Assembly (NCBI RefSeq): GCF_003932715.1
Contig: NZ_CP020700.1
Coordinates: 6,532,501 to 6,596,500 of the forward strand
From: Streptomyces tsukubensis
GTDB lineage: Bacteria; Actinomycetota; Actinomycetes; Streptomycetales; Streptomycetaceae
Length of the DNA: 64,000 nt
Reading direction: 5' to 3'
The position numbers and the translations under genes were made by a program. The notes beneath the pieces are model-generated. The model searched no databases. It saw nothing but the letters and a program-made list of their open reading frames with translations, and was not told the origin of the DNA. How positions within the stretch are numbered: position 1 is the stretch's first letter; the number at the start of each line of letters is the position of its first letter. This document shows, one piece after another, positions 58,535 to 64,000 of this stretch.

Positions 58535-59440
58535 GTGACAGACGCGACGACGGTTCCGCGGCCCCGCCGACTGCTCGACCACGGTGCCTGGTTCCTCGTC
58601 CTGCCCGCCCTGATCCCGATCCTGGTGCTGAGCGTCGGCCCGCTGCTGTACGGGGTGGGGCTCGCGTTCACCGACGCCCAGGCGGGCCGTACCGAACCCA
58701 CCGAGTGGATCGGCTCCCTGAACTTCCGGGACCTGCGCCGGGACACCCTCTTCTGGGAGTCCTTCGGCATCGGCCTGGTGTGGGCCGTGGGGGTGACCGT
58801 CCCCCAGTTCCTCCTCGGCCTCGGGCTGGCGCTGCTGCTCACCCAGAAGCTGCGGCTGCGCTGGCTGGCCCGCTCGCTGGCGATCATCCCCTGGGCGATG
58901 CCGGAGGTCGTCGTCGGCATCATGTGGCGGCTGGTGTACAGCCCCGACGCGGGGATCCTCAACGAGACCCTGCGCGACTTCGGCTTCGGCGACGGCCGCG
59001 ACTGGCTGACCGGACTGGGCACCGCTCTGCCCGCGGTGATCGTGGTCGGGATCTGGGCGGGACTGCCGCAGACGACGGTCGCCCTTCTGGCGGGCCTCCA
59101 GAACACCCCGCGCGAACTCCACGAGGCGGCCGCACTGGACGGCGCGGGCGCCTGGCGCCGGTTTTGGGCCGTCACCTGGCCCGCGCTCAGACCCGTCGCC
59201 CTGGCGATCACCGCGCTCAATCTGATCTGGAACTTCAACGCCTTCGCCCTGGTGTGGGTGCTCACGGCCGGCGGGCCCGGCGGCCGGACCAGGCTGCCCA
59301 CCCTCTTCGCCTACGAGGAGGCCTTCCGCTACGGCCAGTTCGGCTACGCGGCGGCGATGGGCTGCGCGATGGTGGCGGTGATCTCGGTGGTGCTGGCGGT
59401 GTTCCTGGTGGGCAGGCTTCGAGGAGGGGAAGAGAAGTGA
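58535..59440 (+). CDS. Carbohydrate ABC transporter permease (MalF type)
   Basis: A 301-residue membrane protein with six helices; first helix FLVLPALIPILVLSVGPLLY at about 18-37. The EAA loop is ELHEAAALDGAGAWRRF near residue 192. First gene of a three-gene operon with a 4-bp overlap (GTGA) into the next permease. GTG 58535 follows AAGGAG. The sugar is unknown. Confidence 0.88.
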   Translation: MTDATTVPRPRRLLDHGAWFLVLPALIPILVLSVGPLLYGVGLAFTDAQAGRTEPTEWIGSLNFRDLRRDTLFWESFGIGLVWAVGVTVPQFLLGLGLALLLTQKLRLRWLARSLAIIPWAMPEVVVGIMWRLVYSPDAGILNETLRDFGFGDGRDWLTGLGTALPAVIVVGIWAGLPQTTVALLAGLQNTPRELHEAAALDGAGAWRRFWAVTWPALRPVALAITALNLIWNFNAFALVWVLTAGGPGGRTRLPTLFAYEEAFRYGQFGYAAAMGCAMVAVISVVLAVFLVGRLRGGEEK

Positions 59441-60306
59441 CCCGTACCGCCCCGGCGGCACCGCCGCGGACCCGTGAGCTGCGCCGGGCGTTCGGCCGCG
59501 CGGGCCAGTACCTCGCCCTCGCCGCCTATCTGCTCTTCCTCGCCCTGCCGTTCCTGTGGCTGCTGTCCACGGCCGTGAAACCGGCGAAGGAGCTGGGGTC
59601 GCTCCATCCGGCGTGGATCCCGGACCAGCCGACCCTGGAGAACTTCCGGCAGGCCTTCGACGAGCATCCGCTGCTGCGGGCCGCCGGGAACAGCCTGCTG
59701 GTGGCGGTCGCCGCGGCGGTGATCGCGGTGCTCGTCGCGACCCCGGCGGCCTATGTCATCGCCCGCACCCGCGGCAGGTCGGCCACGCTGGCGACCGGCT
59801 GGGTCGTGGTCAGCCAGGCCTTCCCCTTCGTCCTGCTGATCATTCCGCTGTTCCTGGTCCTGAAGAACCTGCGGATGATCAACACGCTCTGGGGTCTGGT
59901 GCTGGTGTACGTGGTGTGGGCGCTGCCCTTCGCGCTCTGGATGCTCGCCGGGTACGTCCGGGCCGTACCGCGGGAACTGGAGGAGGCCGCCGCCGTCGAC
60001 GGCGCGGGGAGGCTGCGGACCCTGGTGTCGGTGACCGCGCCCCTGCTGGCGCCGGGGATCGTGGTCACCGCGATGTTCGCGTTCATCATCGCCTGGAACG
60101 AGTTCTTCTTCGCCCTGGTGCTGCTCAAATCGCCGGAGAAACAGACACTGCCGGTGGTGTTGACCCACTTCCTCGGCGCGGAGGGCGCCGCCGACCTCGG
60201 ACCGCTCGCGGCGGCCGCCTTCCTGGCCACCCTCCCGTCGCTGGTGATCTTCGCGCTCATCCAGCGGCGGATCACGGGCGGCGTGCTCGCGGGAGCGGTG
60301 AAGTGA
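59437..60306 (+). CDS. Carbohydrate ABC transporter permease (MalG type)
   Basis: A 289-residue partner permease. First helix LALAAYLLFLALPFLWLL near residues 27-44; the EAA loop is ELEEAAAVDGAGRLRTL near residue 185; the C-terminus ends in ITGGVLAGAVK, like other MalG-type permeases. It overlaps both neighbours by 4 bp (GTGA), so the three proteins are translated together. Confidence 0.88.
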   Translation: MTRTAPAAPPRTRELRRAFGRAGQYLALAAYLLFLALPFLWLLSTAVKPAKELGSLHPAWIPDQPTLENFRQAFDEHPLLRAAGNSLLVAVAAAVIAVLVATPAAYVIARTRGRSATLATGWVVVSQAFPFVLLIIPLFLVLKNLRMINTLWGLVLVYVVWALPFALWMLAGYVRAVPRELEEAAAVDGAGRLRTLVSVTAPLLAPGIVVTAMFAFIIAWNEFFFALVLLKSPEKQTLPVVLTHFLGAEGAADLGPLAAAAFLATLPSLVIFALIQRRITGGVLAGAVK

Positions 60307-61616
60307 GGGGCGGCGCCCGGGTCCGTACCCTTGCCGCCGCCGTACTGGCGCTGTTGCTCGCCGTGACGACCGCGGCCTGCACCGGCGGCGGCGAGGACGC
60401 CGGGGACGGCACGATCCGGCTCCGGTTCCTCTCCCTGGCCTGGCAGAAGGAGTCCGTCGACGCCAACAGGCAGTTGGTACGGGAGTGGAACGCGGCCAAC
60501 CCCGGCGTCCGGGTCGCATACGTCCAGGGCAGCTGGAACAGCGTCCACGACCAGCTGCTGACGTCCTTCGAGGGCGGGGAGGCCCCCGACGTCATCCACG
60601 ACGCATCCGACGACCTCGCCGACTTCGCCTACGGCGGCTACCTGGCCGATCTGCGGACGCTGCTGCCGGAGCGGCTGACCTCCGACATCCCCCGGGCGAG
60701 CTGGGAGACGACGACCTTCGGGGAGGGCGTCTACGGCGTGCCCTTCCTCCAGGAGCCGAAGGTGCTGATCGCCAACCGGAAACTCGTCGAATCGTCGGGC
60801 ATCCGGCTGCCGACCGCCGAACGGCCGTGGACCTGGGACGAGTTCCGCGGCGTCGCGCGGGAGCTGACCCGGTCGATGGGGAAGGGGCGGTACGCCGTCG
60901 CCTGGCCGCTGAAGGAACCGGTCGCCACCACCCTCAACCTCGGACTGTCGGCCGGCGGGCAGCTCTTCCACCGGGAGGCGGGCGGCAAGGTGCGGATCCG
61001 CTTCGGTGACGGCGACGCCCTGGTCCCGGACGTCATCCGCGACCAGGTCAACGAGGACCGTACGGCGTCCCGGACGATCCTCGGCTCCGGCGGCTCCGAC
61101 GCCCTGCCCGGGTTCTTCGGCGGAAAGTACGCGATGGTCCCGCTCGGCTTCTCGTACCGCCAGCAGATCGCCCAGCAGGCGCCCGAAGGCTTCGAGTGGA
61201 CCGTACTGCCGATGCCGGTCGGCCCCGGCGGCGCGGTGCAGGGCGTCAGCCCGCAGACGCTGTCGATCGCGGAGGACACCCGGCACAAGCGGGAAGCCGC
61301 CGCGTTCATCGACTTCATGCTGCGGCCCGCGAACATGGTCCGGCTGGCGAAGGGCGACTGGATGCTGCCGACGGGCAACGCCGCCCTCGCGGATCCCGCC
61401 CTGCGCGCCGAGAAGGACGGCTGGGCGGTGGGCACCGCCCTGGCGCGGGGCCTGCGCTCGGCACCGGCGCAGTCCGTGCGCGGCTATCCGGAGTGGAAGG
61501 ACAAGGTGGCCACGCCCGCCTACCAGGAGTACTACAGCGGGGCGATCGGGGAACGGGAACTGAAGCGCCGCCTGGAACGCGACGGCAATCTGGTCCTGGC
61601 GCGCTACCAGAGGTAA
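60303..61616 (+). CDS. Carbohydrate ABC transporter substrate-binding lipoprotein
   Basis: A 437-residue family-1 solute-binding protein. The signal peptide ends at Cys26 in the lipobox TAAC. The mature part has FLSLAWQKESVDANRQLVRE, GGEAPDVIHDASDDLADFA, the hinge VPFLQEPKVLIANRKLVESS and FIDFMLRPANMVRLAKGDWM. As in the ngc operon, no ATPase gene is present, so a shared ATPase such as MsiK is expected. Unusually, the binding protein comes last in the operon. Confidence 0.88.
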   Translation: MRGGARVRTLAAAVLALLLAVTTAACTGGGEDAGDGTIRLRFLSLAWQKESVDANRQLVREWNAANPGVRVAYVQGSWNSVHDQLLTSFEGGEAPDVIHDASDDLADFAYGGYLADLRTLLPERLTSDIPRASWETTTFGEGVYGVPFLQEPKVLIANRKLVESSGIRLPTAERPWTWDEFRGVARELTRSMGKGRYAVAWPLKEPVATTLNLGLSAGGQLFHREAGGKVRIRFGDGDALVPDVIRDQVNEDRTASRTILGSGGSDALPGFFGGKYAMVPLGFSYRQQIAQQAPEGFEWTVLPMPVGPGGAVQGVSPQTLSIAEDTRHKREAAAFIDFMLRPANMVRLAKGDWMLPTGNAALADPALRAEKDGWAVGTALARGLRSAPAQSVRGYPEWKDKVATPAYQEYYSGAIGERELKRRLERDGNLVLARYQR

Positions 61617-61719
61617 CGCCGATGACTTTCCGCGTGCGGTGACCGTCGCGGTGCGGGGATGTTCCAGGGGCGGTGATTTCTTCAGGTGCGGTGCGGTGGT
61701 GGATCGGGGCGCAGCCCAC

Positions 61720-61753
61720 CGGGCGGGCCGGAGAACAGTCTCCGGCCCGCCCG
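61720..61753. terminator. Bidirectional terminator between the sugar transporter and the MMPL gene
   Basis: A perfect 15-bp stem (61720-61734 with 61739-61753) and an ACAG loop, in the 157-bp gap between convergent genes. Confidence 0.8.
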
Positions 61754-61773
61754 CCCCCCGGCAGGGAGCCGTG

Positions 61774-64000
61774 CTACACCCGCACCGGCACCTTGCGGTC
61801 GCCGTCCGCCTCCGGGGCCGCGCCCTGCGGCTCGTCGTCCTGCGGCTCGTCGTGCGTCATGTCCGGCAGCCAGTGCAGCCAGCGCGGGAAGTACCAGTTG
61901 CGCTCACCGAGCAGGGCCATCACCGCCGGGAGCAGCACGCCGCGGATCACCGTCGCGTCGATCAGCACCGCCGCGGCCAGACCCACACCCATCTGCTTCA
62001 TCGACTGCATCGACAGCGTCCCGAAGATCGCGAAGACGGCGACCATGATGACGGCGGCGCTGGTGACCACGCCCGCCGTGGTCACCACCCCGTGGGTGAT
62101 CGCCTCAGGGGTGCTCCGGCCGCGGACCTTCGCCTCCCGGATCCGGGAGACCACGAAGACGTGGTAGTCCATCGAGAGGCCGAAGAGGATCACGAAGAGG
62201 AACAGCGGCAGCCAGGCGACGACCGCCCCCACGCCCTCCGCACCCACCAGGGAGGCGCCCCAGCCGTGCTGGAAGACGATGGTGAGGATGCCGTACGCGG
62301 CCGCCACGGAGAGCAGGTTGAGCAGGACCGAGGTGATCGCGATGGTCACCGAGCGGAACGACAGCAGCATCAGGACGAAGGCGAAGACCACGACGAAGCC
62401 GAAGACCGGCGCCACCGATGCGGTGATCTGGTCGGTGAAGTCCTTCGACCCGGCGACCTGGCCGGTGATCGGTGCGTCCACCCCGGAGAGGGAACCGAAG
62501 GCCGCCGGCCTGACCTTGTCGCGCAGCAGGTCCAGGCTCTTCTCGGCCCGCTCCTGGTCGGAGCCGCCGACCAGCGGCACCGAGATGAAGGCGACGTTCT
62601 CGGCGGCGTGCACGGTGACCTCGACCGGGCCCTCGGAGGCGCCCGACGACACCGCTTCCTTGGTGAACCGGTCGATCGCGGACTTGACCGCCGCCCCGTC
62701 GATGTCGGAGGCGCGGACCACGACCGCCGCGGGCTCCGCCCCGCCGGGGAACGCCTCGTTGAGCCGCTCGTACGTCGCCACGATCGGCATCGACGAGCCG
62801 AACTCCTGGTCCAGCTTCAGCTCCTGGGTCTTCATCCCGACCGCGGGCAGCGCGATCGCCGCCAGCACACCGGTCGCGATCACCAGGGAGGCCACCGGAC
62901 GCCGCAGGACCCGGCCGAGGACCGCCCGCCAGAACCGGCTCTCCCCGTTGCCCTTCTTCAGCTTGGCGAGGAACGGCACCCGGCCCTTCTCCACCCGGTC
63001 ACCGAGGAGCGACAGCAGCGCGGGCAGCACGGTCACCGAACCGACCATGGCGACGGCGACCACGATCAGCGACGCCAGGCCCATCGACTCGAAATCGCCG
63101 ACCCCGGTGAACAGCATGCCCGCCATGGCGATGCAGACCGTCACACCCGAGACCACCACGGCCCGGCCGCTGGTCGCCGCCGCGATCCGGATCGCGGTCT
63201 CCTTGTCCCGGCCGGCCGCCCGCTCCTCGCGCTCCCGCCGCAGATAGAACAGGCAGTAGTCCACACCGACGGCCAGACCCACCAGCAGCATCACCGAGTT
63301 CGCCGTATCGGACATCGGGACCACATGGCTGACCAGGCCCATCAGACCCATCGTGGCCATGATCGCGGTGATCGCCAGGACCACCGGGATCAGCGCCGCC
63401 ACCAGGGCGCCGAACGCGATCAGCAGAATGCCCAGGGCGACCGGTACGGCGGAGTACTCCGCCTGCTTGAAGTCGTCACCGAACGCCTTGTCGAACGTGC
63501 GGTTCATGCTGGCGCCGCCGATCTGTTCGATCCGCAGCGACTCGTGCTGTTCCTGCACCTTCGCCACGGCCTTCAGCAGCGGCTCGACGCGGTCACCGGC
63601 GGTTTCCGGGTCCCCGCGGACATCGAACTGGACGAGGGCGCTGCGGCCGTCCTTGGAGATCGCGCCACTGGAGTACGGGGAGACGGGCTCGGTCGCCTCA
63701 CCGGTCGCGGCCACCGCCTTCATCACCGCGTCCACGGCCGACCGGAACACCGGATCCGTCGCCGCCGGACCCTGGGCACCCCGGGCCGATATCAGCACCC
63801 GCTCGGTCGCCGGGTCCTCGATACCCGCCTCGTCGATGATCCTCGCGGCCTGGGAGGTCTCCCCCTTGAGCTGGTCGGTCGGCTTCAGCTTCTCCTGGCC
63901 GACCGCCGATCCGGCGAACATCGTCACCACGACGAACAGCACCCAGACGCCCACCGCCGCCCAGCGGTGGCGGGCGCTCCAGCTCCCCGCCCGCGCGGCC
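61774..64000 (-). CDS. MMPL family transporter (5' end outside the window)
   Basis: An RND-superfamily exporter; at least 742 codons are present and the frame is open at the right edge (the residues ahead of MGVWVLFVVVTMFAG include RHRWAAVG, a typical N-terminus), so only a short part is missing. It has two six-helix blocks: helices near LMLLVGLAVGVDYCLFYLRR and, in the second half, LFVILFGLSMDYHVFVVSRI, whose Asp residues (GVDYC, SMDYH) fit the proton-relay positions, with a large extracellular loop (KFDQEFGSSM-like) between. Such proteins export lipids or glycolipids in actinobacteria; the cargo here is unknown. Confidence 0.87.
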   Translation of the reverse strand, partial: AARAGSWSARHRWAAVGVWVLFVVVTMFAGSAVGQEKLKPTDQLKGETSQAARIIDEAGIEDPATERVLISARGAQGPAATDPVFRSAVDAVMKAVAATGEATEPVSPYSSGAISKDGRSALVQFDVRGDPETAGDRVEPLLKAVAKVQEQHESLRIEQIGGASMNRTFDKAFGDDFKQAEYSAVPVALGILLIAFGALVAALIPVVLAITAIMATMGLMGLVSHVVPMSDTANSVMLLVGLAVGVDYCLFYLRREREERAAGRDKETAIRIAAATSGRAVVVSGVTVCIAMAGMLFTGVGDFESMGLASLIVVAVAMVGSVTVLPALLSLLGDRVEKGRVPFLAKLKKGNGESRFWRAVLGRVLRRPVASLVIATGVLAAIALPAVGMKTQELKLDQEFGSSMPIVATYERLNEAFPGGAEPAAVVVRASDIDGAAVKSAIDRFTKEAVSSGASEGPVEVTVHAAENVAFISVPLVGGSDQERAEKSLDLLRDKVRPAAFGSLSGVDAPITGQVAGSKDFTDQITASVAPVFGFVVVFAFVLMLLSFRSVTIAITSVLLNLLSVAAAYGILTIVFQHGWGASLVGAEGVGAVVAWLPLFLFVILFGLSMDYHVFVVSRIREAKVRGRSTPEAITHGVVTTAGVVTSAAVIMVAVFAIFGTLSMQSMKQMGVGLAAAVLIDATVIRGVLLPAVMALLGERNWYFPRWLHWLPDMTHDEPQDDEPQGAAPEADGDRKVPVRV

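Overview
The window is a high-GC stretch of a Streptomyces (or very close actinomycete) chromosome. The signs are GC-rich third codon positions, frequent GTG starts, purine-rich Shine-Dalgarno sites, long GC hairpins between genes, and a gene order that I recognise as the conserved arm of the S. coelicolor chromosome around SCO6005-SCO6090 (ngcEFG, rok7B7, xylFGH, dxs, fadBA, RNase D, hemE, hemG-hemQ, a DUF692 gene and others). That synteny is from memory, not from a search. No tRNA, rRNA, CRISPR array, transposase or phage gene was seen.

Layout. 1-7.9 kb: carbohydrate uptake, with the end of ngcE, then ngcF and ngcG (N-acetylglucosamine/chitobiose ABC transporter without its own ATPase), the ROK repressor rok7B7, and the xylFGH sugar transporter. 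8.5-12.5 kb: dxs (isoprenoid precursor synthesis), an APC-type amino acid permease and a NYN-domain protein. 12.6-15.9 kb: fadB and fadA overlapping by 4 bp, with a palindromic site upstream. 15.9-16.9 kb: a gene-free block made of dispersed intergenic repeats, which return at 57.1-57.5 kb. 16.9-19.9 kb: an RNase D-like nuclease, an orphan LuxR-type response regulator and a DUF3000 protein. 20-26 kb: haem synthesis (hemE, hemG/cgoX, hemQ/chdC), interrupted by a CoA-disulfide-reductase-like flavoprotein and a DUF4349 lipoprotein.

26.2-33.4 kb, all on the minus strand, is the most unusual region. A DUF692/MNIO enzyme gene with a fused C-terminal domain is the first gene of a run. It is followed 4 bp later by a TIGR04222-type membrane protein, then two more such proteins, then a fourth without the tail, then a secreted alpha/beta hydrolase. 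Three of the four membrane proteins end in long Gly/Cys-only tails carrying 8, 6 and 9 cysteines. MNIO enzymes of other families oxidatively modify cysteines in peptides, so I infer that these tails are the substrates, giving membrane-anchored Cys-modified proteins. This is the main candidate for an undescribed system.

33.6-45 kb holds mixed housekeeping genes: DUF4142, PTH2-type peptidyl-tRNA hydrolase, AIM24, a polysaccharide deacetylase, PhoX, OsmC, a ZapE-like ATPase, a RibD-C reductase, murC, msrB and a small P-loop kinase. 45-55 kb holds alpha-glucan to trehalose conversion (glgX, treY, treZ), split by a GNAT gene with its own 18-codon upstream ORF and a DUF1707-FHA gene. 55-64 kb holds a HEPN-domain protein, a DnaQ-like exonuclease, the second repeat block, an aminoglycoside-phosphotransferase-fold kinase, a second ATPase-less sugar ABC transporter, and the 3' part of an MMPL transporter running off the right edge.
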